From Chromatiales bacterium (ex Bugula neritina AB1) (GTDB lineage: Bacteria > Pseudomonadota > Gammaproteobacteria > Granulosicoccales > Granulosicoccaceae): 64,000 bases of DNA. The notes beneath the pieces are model-generated. The model did no database searches. It saw nothing but the letters and a program-made list of their open reading frames with translations, and was not told the DNA's origin. The stretch lies in assembly GCA_001730015.1 (NCBI GenBank), contig MDLA01000095.1, forward strand, positions 5,702 to 69,701, read 5' to 3'. Position 1 is the first letter of the stretch. The number at the start of each line of letters is the position of its first letter. The position numbers were made by a program, and so were the translations under genes. This document shows, piece by piece, positions 8,702-17,624 of the stretch.

Positions 8702-9955
8702 TTATAAGCGTTGCGAAAGACCATCTGCAAGCGACTTCCGATACGCTTGCAGTGCCGGCAGAGTGCCCGCCAGAATACCTGCACAACCGATGAAAAACAG
8801 TATTTTGAGGTCTGTCGTGCCTGGTAGTGTTAAATTTATAGACAGACCGAACTCCTGTTTCAGGAACACAGACCCGAGGCTCGTGAGCAGGTAGTGCAAT
8901 AACACACCTGCGATAATGCCACCGAGCGTCAAAACTGTCGATTCTATGCACAGCAGCATAAAAATGTGTGCGGGTTTAGCTCCTGCAGAACGCAATACCG
9001 CCATCTCGCGTCGGCGTTCGTTTAATCCGGCAAGTAATACCGAAATCAGGTTAACCAGACCGGCCACAACAACACAGATAGAAACAATCATCAAGGCCAT
9101 CTCTGCGACGCTAACCAGATTCCATAATTCCTGCAGTGCAACGCCTGGCAATATAGCGAGTAATGGTTCTTCGCGATACGTATTGATTGCCCGTTGCTCA
9201 CGGAACACGGCCGCTCTCGATTTAAGGCCAACCAGCAAGGCAGTGACCGCTTTGGGTTTGAGTTCCATGGATCTTATCGTATCGGCATCGGTGCCCTCAC
9301 CCTTGACGCTCGCACCATTTTGCCAGTCCACGTGCATGGCTTCGATACCCTGCAAACTAACGTGTATGGCGCGGTCGACGGGAGTGCCGGTGGGCTGCAA
9401 TATACCGCTCACTTTAAAAGGTTGTCGGTCATGTTCAACAAGGGCGACTTTGCCAGTACCATGTGCAACTACGATATCATCGCCGACCCGATAGTTCCGT
9501 TGCACTGCCACTTCACTGCCAATTACTGCGTCGAAGACGTCATTAAAGATCTGGCCGTCGGCAAGTTGCAGGGATTGCTTATCGCCAAACCGGTAGTGCG
9601 CAAAGTAATCCAGACTAGTTCCAAGTACCCGAAAGCCTGCGTGTGAATCGCCCAGTGATATAGGAATCAGCCAGTCAACCGCAGATCGTTTGCGAATATC
9701 TTCGACACTGTCCCAGCTGATGTTGTTGGTTGCGTTGCCGATACGAAAAACCGAGTAAAGTAGTAGCTGTATTGCACCACTTCGAGCGCCGATGATGAGA
9801 TCGGTACCGGAAACCGTTTGCGTGAAACTGCTTCTGGCGTCCCGGCGTATTTTTTCGACCGTCAGGATCAACGCCACGCTCATGGAAATTGCCAGTACGG
9901 CCAGTAGTGCAGTCGGCCATCGATTGCAGATACTTTTCCACGCGATGCTTATCAT
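8702..9955 (-). CDS. ABC transporter permease, FtsX/MacB-like
   Basis: 417 residues with the FtsX-family plan: one N-terminal membrane helix (about 15-35), a large periplasmic MacB_PCD-type domain (about 40-260) with GTSLDYF and GDKQSLQLADG, then three C-terminal helices containing NERRREMAVLRSAGA, the family signature that contacts the ATPase. Its ATG overlaps the stop of the ATPase gene in an ATGA arrangement, so the two are cotranslated. In the zinc operon this pair probably moves or extracts a metal-related substrate, or works mechanically across the periplasm; the direction of transport cannot be read from sequence. Confidence 0.85.
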   Translation of the reverse strand: MISIAWKSICNRWPTALLAVLAISMSVALILTVEKIRRDARSSFTQTVSGTDLIIGARSGAIQLLLYSVFRIGNATNNISWDSVEDIRKRSAVDWLIPISLGDSHAGFRVLGTSLDYFAHYRFGDKQSLQLADGQIFNDVFDAVIGSEVAVQRNYRVGDDIVVAHGTGKVALVEHDRQPFKVSGILQPTGTPVDRAIHVSLQGIEAMHVDWQNGASVKGEGTDADTIRSMELKPKAVTALLVGLKSRAAVFREQRAINTYREEPLLAILPGVALQELWNLVSVAEMALMIVSICVVVAGLVNLISVLLAGLNERRREMAVLRSAGAKPAHIFMLLCIESTVLTLGGIIAGVLLHYLLTSLGSVFLKQEFGLSINLTLPGTTDLKILFFIGCAGILAGTLPALQAYRKSLADGLSQRL

Positions 9956-10701
9956 GACCGCATACTCTGCTGCTCACTGATGTCTGTGGCTGTATTGATT
10001 TCGCGCAAGTCCATTCGACGGTCAAAATGGCCTGCCAGAGAGGCGTCGTGGCTGACAAACAGTAGTGAGCAGCCAGCCGCTTCGATTTCGGCAAATAGCA
10101 AATCAAGGAAAGCCTGCCGGGTATCGCTGTCCAGAGCCGAAGTGGGTTCATCGGCGATAATAAGCGGTGGGCGCCCGATTAGCGCTCGAGCAACAGCCAC
10201 GCGTTGCTGTTGCCCCACGCTCAGATTAGTTACCGGCGTATCCAGTAAGTCGGCAACTGGCAGTTGCATCGCCTGCAACAGGCGTTTTGCCTCCATGGTT
10301 GTGTTGAAACCCCCTTCACATGCGCGTTTGCGCCGTTGCGCGGAAAAACGGCAGGGCAGCTGAATATTCTCCTGTACTGAAAGAAACGGTAGCAAATTGA
10401 ATTGCTGAAAAACCAGTCCGATACGATCAACGCGAAACTGGTCTTTCTGTCCGCCCCGCAGCGTATTGAGCGCTACGCCGTCAACGACAATGCCGCCGGA
10501 CTGAGGCACCAGAACAGCGGCAATGAGGCTGAGTAGAGTGGTTTTTCCGGATCCGGACGGGCCCTTTAAAAAGACCCGTTCACCATAGTTGATACCGAAG
10601 TTTTCTATAGACACCACTGGCCGGGAGGCACCCGGCCAGGCGAAATGAACGTTATCCAGCTGGATAATCTGTTTATTCGTATTACCCATTGATAGCATCA
10701 T
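9952..10701 (-). CDS. ABC transporter ATP-binding protein (LolD/MacB type)
   Basis: 249 residues with a full nucleotide-binding domain: Walker A GPSGSGKTT, Q loop VFQQFNLLP, signature LSVGQQQRVAVARAL, Walker B LIIADEPTSALD and His switch SHD. It belongs to the LolD/MacB/FtsE subgroup, matching the FtsX-type permease directly downstream (4-nt ATGA overlap). It is the third gene of the His-rich zinc operon. The start is uncertain among ATG codons at 10701, 10698 and 10689; none has a strong Shine-Dalgarno. Confidence 0.87.
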   Translation of the reverse strand: MMLSMGNTNKQIIQLDNVHFAWPGASRPVVSIENFGINYGERVFLKGPSGSGKTTLLSLIAAVLVPQSGGIVVDGVALNTLRGGQKDQFRVDRIGLVFQQFNLLPFLSVQENIQLPCRFSAQRRKRACEGGFNTTMEAKRLLQAMQLPVADLLDTPVTNLSVGQQQRVAVARALIGRPPLIIADEPTSALDSDTRQAFLDLLFAEIEAAGCSLLFVSHDASLAGHFDRRMDLREINTATDISEQQSMRS

Positions 10702-10757
10702 TCATGTACGGGCAAACCATGTGTCCGCTGTGGTACCGGAAGCGCTAGTGGAACGGC

Positions 10758-11492
10758 TCATTGAACCGCGGTGGTATCCACCATAGAGTTCCCCGGATTC
10801 AGCTCGACAAGCGCCTGTCCACCCGGACCAAGCAGTTGCACATCGAGATCATCGAAATCTGACCATAACTCAAACAGTTTGACGCCTATTGAGGCTACCG
10901 ATGCTCCGTTGTCACACTGATACATGTAGGAAACTAATACGGCGGAATGAGTCTCTTCCTCTTCATTATGTTCATCGCCGTGCCCATCTTTGTCGTGTTT
11001 ATCGTCGTGCTTATCGTCCCCGTCGTCGTGCTTATCATCATGTTTATCATCGTGCTCGTCGTCGTGCTTATCATCATGTTTATCATCGTGCTCGTCGTCG
11101 TGCTTATCGTCCCTGTCGTCGTGCTTATCGTCATGTTTATCATCGTGCTCGTCGCCATGTTCGTCCTCGTGCTCTCCTCCCATACTGTTCTCGAGCACTG
11201 TTTCAGAGTGGGCGCAATTGCCACCTTCAATTGAAAACAGTTTTTCCGGCTGTTGCAGCAGCGCCAGCGTGTTGTCGACAAGTTCGTGTTGCGCGGCCGT
11301 GCCTGGTTTGTGTTCAAAGCCGACGAGGTTGTTCCACGGGGTGTCCAGTTCAACGAATACAGACGTTTTGTCAATGGCAATATTCAGTGATGCCGAGCCA
11401 TGTTCGTGGCTGCCGAGGTCGCGTTCTGTCTGAGCTGAAGTCACAGTGGAAATGCTCGCCACAGCAACGGCAAGTGTAAAAGTGAGTCTCAT
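10758..11492 (-). CDS. zrgA: DUF2796 zinc-binding periplasmic protein with His/Asp repeat
   Basis: 244 residues. The signal peptide (1-20, ending TSA) is followed by DLGSHEHGSASLNIAI and VELDTPWNNLVGFEHKP, diagnostic of DUF2796/ZrgA. Residues about 106-175 are an extreme low-complexity stretch of H-D-D-K, H-D-D-E and similar units with about 20 His, a likely metal sponge. The C-terminus resumes the family pattern (SYMYQCDNGA). In Vibrio cholerae, ZrgA heads a zinc uptake locus containing an ABC pair and a DUF3299 protein, the same set found here. The Shine-Dalgarno GGAG sits about 8 nt before the ATG. Zinc specificity is inferred from family and His content. Confidence 0.85.
   Translation of the reverse strand: MRLTFTLAVAVASISTVTSAQTERDLGSHEHGSASLNIAIDKTSVFVELDTPWNNLVGFEHKPGTAAQHELVDNTLALLQQPEKLFSIEGGNCAHSETVLENSMGGEHEDEHGDEHDDKHDDKHDDRDDKHDDEHDDKHDDKHDDEHDDKHDDKHDDGDDKHDDKHDKDGHGDEHNEEEETHSAVLVSYMYQCDNGASVASIGVKLFELWSDFDDLDVQLLGPGGQALVELNPGNSMVDTTAVQ
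10985..11165 (-). repeat. Trinucleotide-biased coding repeat (His-Asp-Asp-Lys/Glu units)
   Basis: Within the DUF2796 gene, degenerate 12-bp units encode HDDK, HDDE and occasional DDG or DRD variants in tandem. The opposite strand is correspondingly open in several frames, which yields false Cys/Ser-rich and Val/Ile-rich frames. Such tracts usually vary in copy number between strains. Confidence 0.8.
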
Positions 11493-11548
11493 TATAATTC
11501 TCCAATCTAAAGGTGGGCGCAGTGCGCCAGTGGGGTGCTCTAGTTTAG

Positions 11549-11965
11549 TCAGGAGAAGGTGGGAGGGGCTCTTATCGGCTGATCGTATGTAGCTGTGTTG
11601 GTAACAGGTGTTTGAGAATAGCCGGCCGAGACCGACTGTCGGGGTGGGAAACTGAATTCTATAGAGGCAGTGTATAAAATGCCGCTTAGATTTAAAAACG
11701 CGTGGTAAATTGCACAGGTGAAATCAGTGTGGTCTGAATTCTGCCCGGGGGCGGCAGATTCCCGGTGATGCTCACTCAGCGTTAAATCAGAATGTTCATT
11801 TTCGTGGTGTTCGTGTAGAACGACGCCGAAGGGGGCAACGGCCGAGGCATATTCGCTGCTGTGGTTGTGGTCGTCAAAATGACCAACAAAATGCACGCTG
11901 GTAACTAACTGCCCGTAGCATAACGCAGCAATTAGAAATGATTGTATGAGCTTTCCGGCGTTCAC
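11549..11965 (-). CDS. His-rich membrane-anchored small protein of the zinc operon
   Basis: About 139 residues from a GTG at 11965, which places a hydrophobic signal or anchor (GKLIQSFLIAALCYGQLV) at the N-terminus. The following segment is rich in His (HFVGHFDDHNH, HEHHENEH, SEHH), and a Cys-x3-His (CAIYH) lies in the middle. The protein ends with an RAPP-type C-terminus reminiscent of the DUF2946 group, but I do not claim membership. It lies 56 nt upstream of the DUF2796 gene on the same strand, so it is probably the operon's first gene and part of metal handling. The frame is open back to 12067 (TTG), so the start is uncertain; no clear Shine-Dalgarno supports either. Confidence 0.6.
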   Translation of the reverse strand: MNAGKLIQSFLIAALCYGQLVTSVHFVGHFDDHNHSSEYASAVAPFGVVLHEHHENEHSDLTLSEHHRESAAPGQNSDHTDFTCAIYHAFLNLSGILYTASIEFSFPPRQSVSAGYSQTPVTNTATYDQPIRAPPTFS

Positions 11966-12140
11966 GGGGGGAGTATAAACTCTGACTGTGCTCCTTGCCA
12001 GACCTCGAAACAGGGTTTCCGATTCAGGGGCAGATTTGCGGCTTGGTTGCTGAATAAAATACAACAAATATGCCGCCTTAAATTCTTATCGATTTATCCG
12101 GCGAAGCTTGTGAAGCAGGTGTGTGGCCAGGATAGCTATG

Positions 12141-12167
12141 CAAGCCGCCGCAGCGGGCAGCGGCTTG
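12141..12167. terminator. Hairpin after proS
   Basis: Perfect 8-bp stem (CAAGCCGC with GCGGCTTG) and an 11-nt loop, between the proS stop codon and the zinc operon; both are read leftward. There is no T-run on either side, so it could be a Rho-assisted or weak terminator or a simple stem-loop. Confidence 0.4.
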
Positions 12168-12185
12168 TGTGTCGCCTGAAGAAAA

Positions 12186-13901
12186 TTATGCGTTTATCTT
12201 TGATTGCAGGAAGGTCAAAATGTCAACGCGAGCTACATCGGTGGAGTCTGAGTCCCTGCGCCCCTTGTATTCCACAACGCCTTTTTCCAGCCCTTTGTCG
12301 CTTATCACCACGCGCAGCGGAATGCCAATAAGTTCCATATCGGCAAACATAACCCCGGGGCGGTTGTCTCGATCGTCAAACAAGACATCAATGCCGGCTG
12401 CTTGCAATTCGCTATAGAGTTTTTCCGCTTCGCTGCGCAGATTTTCTGAGCGGCGCATATTTATCGGTACGATCACCACCTGAAACGGTGCAATTGGCAA
12501 TGGCCAGATAATACCGCGATCGTCATGGTTCTGTTCAATTGCCGCAGCAGCAACGCGGGTAATGCCGATGCCATAGCAACCCATAGACATGGTTTTGTCT
12601 TTGCCATTTTCATCGAGCACTGTGGCGTTCATGGCCTGGCTGTATTTGTCGCCGAGCTGGAATATATGGCCCACTTCAATGCCGCGCATAATCTGCAGTT
12701 CGCCGTTGCCGTCCGGTGAAGGGTCGCCCGGTTCTATATTTCGAAGATCGGCAGATTCCGGTGCAGCGACATCACGCTCCCAGTTAATACCAAAATAGTG
12801 CTTGTCTTCTATATTTGCGCCAGCGCCAAAGTCAGACATTACCGCAACCGAATGATCTGCAATGACCGGTATTGGCAGGTTCACCGGTCCCAGAGAGCCC
12901 GGACCGGCGCCAATGGCGGCGCGAATTTCATTTTCTCCTGCGAAGGTTAAAGGCGTCATCACCATCGGGTGGTTGTTCGCCTTCACTTCATTAAGCTGAT
13001 GATCTCCCCTGACCAGCAATGCAATCAGCTCAGATTCGCATTCCTCTGATGCGTGGCAGATTAGTGTTTTTATTGTCTTTTCAATCGGCAGATCAAAATT
13101 ATCTACCAGCGCCTGAATGGTTTTGGTGTCGGGTGTGTCCACCAGAGTCATGTCCTGTGTCGGCGCTGCCAGTGTGTCAGTGCAAACCGCCTCGGCTTTC
13201 TCCAGATTCGCGGCATAGTCGCTTTTAGTGGAATAGGCGATTGCATCTTCACCGCTATCTGCCAGCACGTGAAATTCTTTTGAGCCAGAACCGCCAATGG
13301 CACCGCTGTCTGCTTCAACGGGTCGGAATTTCAACTGCATGCGAGTGAAGATATTGCTGTAGGCCTGATGCATGTCATCGAAGGTCTGTTGCAGTGATTC
13401 AGGTGAAATATGAAACGAGTAGGCATCTTTCATAATAAATTCACGGCTGCGCATAACACCGAAACGAGGCCGCACTTCATCGCGGAATTTGGTTTGTATC
13501 TGGTAGTAGTTAACAGGTAGCTGCTTATAGCTGCGCAGATCACGACGAGCGATGTCAGTAATAACTTCTTCGTGTGTCGGTCCTACGCAGTAGTCACGCT
13601 GGTGTCTGTCGTGAAATCGTAATAACTCCGGCCCGAACTCACCCCAGCGTCCGGATTCCACCCACAGCTCGGAGGGCTGCACGGCCGGCATCAATAATTC
13701 AGCACCACCGGCGGCATTCATTTCTTCGCGAACAATCGTCTCTATTTTACGTAATACCCGCAAACCGATCGGCATCCAGGTGTAGAGTCCGGCTGCCAGC
13801 CGTCGGATCATGCCGGCGCGTAACATGAGCTGATGACTGATCACTTCGGCGTCTGCAGGTGACTCCTTCGTGGTGCTCAGCTGTAACTGACTGGTACGCA
13901 T
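12186..13901 (-). CDS. proS: Prolyl-tRNA synthetase
   Basis: 571 residues, nearly the same length as E. coli ProS (572). It charges tRNA-Pro in the cytosol. Class II catalytic core: motif 1 around [15 protein letters not shown] with P in [12 protein letters not shown], motif 2 [17 protein letters not shown], and motif 3 [14 protein letters not shown]. An insertion (about 220-400) between motifs 2 and 3 is the bacterial-type Ala-Pro-tRNA editing (INS) domain, containing KTIKTLI and [12 protein letters not shown]. The C-terminal anticodon-binding domain includes VVIVPINM and [18 protein letters not shown]. The gene is monocistronic with a divergent neighbour 365 bp away. Confidence 0.96.
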   Translation of the reverse strand: MRTSQLQLSTTKESPADAEVISHQLMLRAGMIRRLAAGLYTWMPIGLRVLRKIETIVREEMNAAGGAELLMPAVQPSELWVESGRWGEFGPELLRFHDRHQRDYCVGPTHEEVITDIARRDLRSYKQLPVNYYQIQTKFRDEVRPRFGVMRSREFIMKDAYSFHISPESLQQTFDDMHQAYSNIFTRMQLKFRPVEADSGAIGGSGSKEFHVLADSGEDAIAYSTKSDYAANLEKAEAVCTDTLAAPTQDMTLVDTPDTKTIQALVDNFDLPIEKTIKTLICHASEECESELIALLVRGDHQLNEVKANNHPMVMTPLTFAGENEIRAAIGAGPGSLGPVNLPIPVIADHSVAVMSDFGAGANIEDKHYFGINWERDVAAPESADLRNIEPGDPSPDGNGELQIMRGIEVGHIFQLGDKYSQAMNATVLDENGKDKTMSMGCYGIGITRVAAAAIEQNHDDRGIIWPLPIAPFQVVIVPINMRRSENLRSEAEKLYSELQAAGIDVLFDDRDNRPGVMFADMELIGIPLRVVISDKGLEKGVVEYKGRRDSDSTDVARVDILTFLQSKINA

Positions 13902-14266
13902 GGTTATTTTGCCTTGCAGGTGTAGTTGGTGACGTGTGAATCCGCTTGATGTACGATAGCGGGTCAGAGCCGGGTATTGTCACACGATGATGGTGCGGCG
14001 GCTACTGCCTGAGCACAGGGAAAAACGCTTGGGGTGTCAATTTGATGACAATCACCTGATGCCCTTAACCGACAGTTTATGGTCATTTGTCAACGATAAT
14101 AGCGTTGCTCATGTGTTGAACTATCCTATAAAGAAAAATGTAGTCGAATTTTCGGATCGCGGTTGCTCCACGGGTTTTCGTAACGCGTGCAAATTTACAC
14201 TGCGTAGAGAACGGGGCAATGGCCGAGACCGGATAATGAAATCACAAAAGGTTTCCTGCGATTAAA
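13902..14266. other. Divergent intergenic region proS / perM-like
   Basis: 365 bases between the start codons of two divergent genes, presumably holding both promoters. A 92-codon open frame here (13987-14265) has an unlikely composition and no family resemblance and was not accepted. No tRNA or riboswitch structure was recognised. Confidence 0.5.
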
Positions 14267-15376
14267 ATGATCGAACCTATTCGCGAATGGTATCAGCGAA
14301 ATTTCTCTGATCCCCAAGCGGTAATTCTGGCGCTGTTGCTTATATCAGCGTTTATGCTCATCTGGCTGCTCGGAGATATCCTGGCGCCGGTCATGATAGC
14401 GCTGGTTTTCGCTTATCTGCTCGATGGCGTAGTAACAATGATGCAGCGCTACCATATCCCGCGGCCTCTTGCTGCAGCAATCGTCATGATGGTGTTTGTA
14501 TTTTTCTGTCTGCTGTTGCTGTTTGGTGTTATGCCGTTGTTATCGCAGCAGGTAACCTCGCTTATAAGAGAGCTGCCCAACATGATTGCAGCCGGCCAGC
14601 AACAGCTTCAGCGCCTGCCGGAGCTGTATCCGGCCATTTTTACCGCTGAGCAGATTAATGAAGTCATCGGTAATGTGCGCAGTCAGGTGGGTCAGCTGGG
14701 TCAGAAATTTTTATCGTATTCCATAGCCAGTGCGCTGAACCTTTTCGCACTGGCAATCTATGTCGTACTCGTGCCCCTGATTGTGTTTTTTGCGCTTAAA
14801 GACAAAAAGGTACTTTTGGAATGGGCGCATGGTTTTATGCCGAGAAAAAGCCAGCTTGCCGAGAAAGTATGGGAGCAGGCTGACGGCAAAATCGCCAACT
14901 ATATACGCGGCAAAGTCATTGAGATCATGATTGTCTGGCTGGTCACCTATGTGACGTTTGCGGTAATGGATCTCAACTATGCCGTACTGCTGAGTTTTAT
15001 GGTGGGTATCTCGGTGATTATTCCGTTTGTTGGTGCTGTGGTGGTCACTCTGCCGATTGCCATCATTGCCTATTTCCAGTGGGGCTTTTCTGCAAAATTC
15101 GGCTATTTGCTGGCGAGCTATCAGGTTATTCAGATACTCGATGGAAATGTTCTGGTGCCGTTGCTGTTTTCTGAAGTGGTCGATTTACACCCGCTGGCGA
15201 TCATTGTCTCTGTGCTTTTTTTCGGTGGTCTGTGGGGGCTTTGGGGGGTGTTTTTCGCCATTCCGCTGGCAGCACTGATCCAGGCTGTGCTGGAGGCCTG
15301 GCCGAGGCACCGTGGTGGTAGTATGGACTCAGACGATGAGACCAGCCTCGACCCGGAGACCGAGCAGGCTGCCTGA
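14267..15376 (+). CDS. AI-2E family transporter (PerM-like permease)
   Basis: 369-residue inner-membrane protein with the family plan: two N-terminal helices around ILALLLISAFMLIWLLGDILAP, a third helix, a soluble-looking central part (about 95-150), then a cluster of helices from about 160 on. Conserved phrases include GDILAPVMIALVFAYLLDG, FFALKDK, GKVIEIMIVWLVTYV, PFVGAVVVTLPI, DGNVLVPLLFSEVVDLHPLAI and LWGLWGVFFAIPLAAL. Members act in AI-2 export, Na+/H+ antiport or unknown transport; which applies cannot be decided. The end is convergent with bcp (11 nt apart). Confidence 0.88.
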   Translation: MIEPIREWYQRNFSDPQAVILALLLISAFMLIWLLGDILAPVMIALVFAYLLDGVVTMMQRYHIPRPLAAAIVMMVFVFFCLLLLFGVMPLLSQQVTSLIRELPNMIAAGQQQLQRLPELYPAIFTAEQINEVIGNVRSQVGQLGQKFLSYSIASALNLFALAIYVVLVPLIVFFALKDKKVLLEWAHGFMPRKSQLAEKVWEQADGKIANYIRGKVIEIMIVWLVTYVTFAVMDLNYAVLLSFMVGISVIIPFVGAVVVTLPIAIIAYFQWGFSAKFGYLLASYQVIQILDGNVLVPLLFSEVVDLHPLAIIVSVLFFGGLWGLWGVFFAIPLAALIQAVLEAWPRHRGGSMDSDDETSLDPETEQAA

Positions 15377-15388
15377 TTTAAGCAGCCT
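15366..15388. terminator. Short hairpin between convergent genes
   Basis: AGGCTGC (15366-15372) pairs perfectly with GCAGCCT (15382-15388) around a 9-nt loop. It spans the stop codons of the convergent perM-like and bcp genes and could serve both directions. It lacks a T-run. Confidence 0.35.
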
Positions 15389-15852
15389 TAAAGGTCAGTA
15401 ACAGCCGCCAGTACCTCTGCTACATGGCCCTTCACCTTAACTTTTCTCCATTCGTGGCGCAGGATTCCTTTTTTATCAATGATAAAAGTGCTGCGCTCGA
15501 TTCCTTCGAATTCCCTGCCATACATTTTCTTCAGTTTGATCACATCGAAGCGCTGGCAAACCTTTCCCTGCTCATCCGATAGCAGCTCAAAATTCAGCTC
15601 CTGTTTCAATTTGAATTTCTCATGACTTTTCAGGTTGTCCTGAGAGACACCTAGAATAACCGCGTTGCAGGCGTCGAAAGCTTGCCTGGAATCGCGAAAG
15701 TCGTGTGCCTCAGAGGTGCAGCCTGGTGTGCTGTCCCGCGGATAAAAATACAAAACAATGGTTGAACCGAGCAAACTCGCTGAACTGATGGTCTGATTTC
15801 CGGTGGCCGGTAGTGACCAGGGGGGTGATTCTTCGTCGATAGTTGGCTTCAT
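15388..15852 (-). CDS. bcp: Thioredoxin-dependent peroxiredoxin (BCP/PrxQ type)
   Basis: 154 residues, typical of BCP. It reduces hydrogen peroxide and organic hydroperoxides in the cytosol. The peroxidatic Cys lies in PRDSTPGCTSEAHDF (about residue 46); the resolving Cys that many BCPs carry five residues later is replaced by Ala, so it is probably of the 1-Cys type or resolves elsewhere. Other family phrases: VLYFYPRD, VILGVSQDNLKSHEKF, ERSTFIIDKKG. A longer frame (28 extra codons) has no similarity; ATG 15852 starts directly at the family N-terminus. Divergent from dapA. Confidence 0.9.
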   Translation of the reverse strand: MKPTIDEESPPWSLPATGNQTISSASLLGSTIVLYFYPRDSTPGCTSEAHDFRDSRQAFDACNAVILGVSQDNLKSHEKFKLKQELNFELLSDEQGKVCQRFDVIKLKKMYGREFEGIERSTFIIDKKGILRHEWRKVKVKGHVAEVLAAVTDL

Positions 15853-15967
15853 ACGGGGTTCTTTGTTATTGATCGCGCCCTGGAGGGGGTCGTGGAGCTT
15901 GTCAGGTATGGAGCCGGGCAGTAAGCTTGGCGCCATTGCGGAATCGAAAAATTACGTGGTTCTGCTC

Positions 15968-15984
15968 TTACATTCTGAATGTAA
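15968..15984. promoter_or_regulatory. 17-bp palindrome upstream of dapA
   Basis: TTACATTC-T-GAATGTAA is a perfect palindrome with 8-bp arms, ending 27 bp before the dapA start codon and 115 bp upstream of bcp. Its size and position suit a dimeric repressor site or an element overlapping the dapA promoter. The regulator is unknown. Confidence 0.35.
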
Positions 15985-16011
15985 TCCAAATTATTTCTTA
16001 GAGGCAAGCAA

Positions 16012-16890
16012 ATGTTCCAGGGCAGCATCGTCGCAATCGTCACCCCTATGCTCGACAATGGCGTGGTGGATTTCGATTCACTGCAAACTCTGGTCAAGTT
16101 CCACATAAAAGAAGGCACAGATGCCATTGTGTCAGTGGGAACGACCGGGGAATCTGCAACGCTGAGCATGGAAGAGCACTCAGTGGTGATCAAAAAAACC
16201 ATTGAATACGCCGGGGGCAAAATACCGGTTATTGCAGGTACCGGAGCGAACTCCACGACCGAAGCACTGGAATTGACCGATAATGCCAAAGCCGCGGGTG
16301 CGGCAGCGTGTCTCCTGGTTACTCCCTACTACAACAAGCCACCGCAGGAAGGCTTGTATCAGCACTTTCGCAAAATAGCAGAGTCCGTAGATATTCCGCA
16401 GATACTCTACAACGTACCAGGGCGCACCAGTGTCGACATGACGCCCGAAACTACGGCACGGTTGGCCGAAATCGATAATATTATCGGTACTAAAGAAGCG
16501 CGCGGTACCGTGGAGCGCATCGAGCAGTTGGTAAAAGCCTGTCCGCCCGATTTCCGGATCTTCACCGGAGATGACGGTACCGCCATGGAGAGCATTCTGG
16601 CAGGCGCGCATGGCAATATTTCAGTGACCGCCAATGTAGCACCCGCACTGATGCATCAGATGTGCATTGCTGCATTGAATAAAGACGAAGCCACGGCGCG
16701 CAGTATCGACGCAAAACTGACTGATCTGAACAGCGCTCTGTTTATAGAGTCAAGCCCTATTCCAGTAAAATGGGCGCTGCAGCAGATGGGGCTGATTGGA
16801 TCTGGCATTCGTCTTCCGCTAGTACCCTTGAGCACGGGCTGCCATAGTGATGTTGCAGCCGCGCTGAAAAAAGCAGGAGTTCATGGTTGA
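16012..16890 (+). CDS. dapA: 4-hydroxy-tetrahydrodipicolinate synthase
   Basis: 292 residues, the same length as E. coli DapA. It condenses pyruvate with aspartate semialdehyde in lysine/diaminopimelate synthesis. Active-site residues fall at E. coli positions: T44-T45 in SVGTTGE, Y133 and R138 in YNVPGRTS, and the Schiff-base K161 in GTKEARG. Start ATG 16012. The next gene, bamC, begins inside the dapA stop codon, the standard gammaproteobacterial dapA-bamC arrangement. Two other DapA-superfamily genes in the window (45647-46591 and 47389-48297) are catabolic relatives. Confidence 0.95.
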   Translation: MFQGSIVAIVTPMLDNGVVDFDSLQTLVKFHIKEGTDAIVSVGTTGESATLSMEEHSVVIKKTIEYAGGKIPVIAGTGANSTTEALELTDNAKAAGAAACLLVTPYYNKPPQEGLYQHFRKIAESVDIPQILYNVPGRTSVDMTPETTARLAEIDNIIGTKEARGTVERIEQLVKACPPDFRIFTGDDGTAMESILAGAHGNISVTANVAPALMHQMCIAALNKDEATARSIDAKLTDLNSALFIESSPIPVKWALQQMGLIGSGIRLPLVPLSTGCHSDVAAALKKAGVHG

Positions 16891-17612
16891 GTACTCACTA
16901 CAATTATCGGCGAGTATATCGAGGGCTGGCAACGCTGTTGCTGCTGGCATCGCTCGGTGCATGTAGCCTGCTTAGCGACAAAGGCCCCGAGAACGATTAC
17001 CTGAAAGCGCCTAGCGGCAGAGCATTGGAGCTACCACCTGAAATGGGGGTGGGCGCAGTTAAAGAGCCTCGAGTGCAGATTCCCGAATTAAAAGAAGAAG
17101 TACCGGTAGCTGAGTGTGTACCGTGTTCCGCACCGTCAAATACAGCGCAAGGCAACACAACAGCAATATTAGCCCCGGGCAGCGTGCTGCCTGCTTCAAC
17201 CACCGGTAAGCTTATTCGCAGCGGCCGTCTGGTCTGGGTTGAAATTGAAGCGCGCCCGGAGCAAACCTGGGAATTGCTGCGACAATACATAGAAGGCAAG
17301 GGTCTGTCGGTGGTCACAGCCAATCCCCGGCAGGGAATTCTTGAGACCGATTGGCTGACGGTAGATGGAAGCGATCCGTTTAGTGCGTTATCCGACTCAA
17401 TAAAAGCGGGTTCAGCGGATGAGCTGGGGCGGTTTCGCTATGGGTTCAGACTGGAACGTACCCCGAAAGATACGTCCAGAGTATTCGTGCGGCATGATGC
17501 AATTCTGGGGCGCGGAAAAACACAAACCCTTGAAGTCAGCGATCCTGAGCTATCCAATCGCCTCTTGCTGGATATATTGAAGACAGCCGGACTGGACACC
17601 AGTGGCAGCTAG
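16887..17612 (+). CDS. bamC: Outer membrane assembly lipoprotein BamC
   Basis: 241 residues. BamC (NlpB) is an accessory lipoprotein of the BAM complex that inserts beta-barrel proteins into the outer membrane. A lipoprotein signal ends in SLGACS (Cys about residue 27). The mature N-terminus is the extended segment with NDYLKAPSGRALELPPEM, known in BamC for contacting BamD, followed by helix-grip domain material (VWVEIEARPEQTWELLRQYI; GRFRYGFRLER). The start is TTG at 16887, sharing bases with the dapA stop, with AGGAG seven nt upstream; this supports translational coupling. Shorter than E. coli BamC (344), so probably one rather than two helix-grip domains. Confidence 0.85.
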   Translation: MSTHYNYRRVYRGLATLLLLASLGACSLLSDKGPENDYLKAPSGRALELPPEMGVGAVKEPRVQIPELKEEVPVAECVPCSAPSNTAQGNTTAILAPGSVLPASTTGKLIRSGRLVWVEIEARPEQTWELLRQYIEGKGLSVVTANPRQGILETDWLTVDGSDPFSALSDSIKAGSADELGRFRYGFRLERTPKDTSRVFVRHDAILGRGKTQTLEVSDPELSNRLLLDILKTAGLDTSGS

Positions 17613-17624
17613 CCGGCTGAACTC

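Noticed and set aside
10990..11433. Long Cys/Ser-rich and Val/Ile-rich open frames opposite the DUF2796 gene
   Set aside because: They arise from the low-complexity His-Asp codon repeat read on the other strand; no start signals or family resemblance.
13987..14265. A 92-codon frame directly ahead of the perM-like gene
   Set aside because: Composition is rich in Arg and Cys with no domain; it occupies the expected promoter region between two divergent genes.
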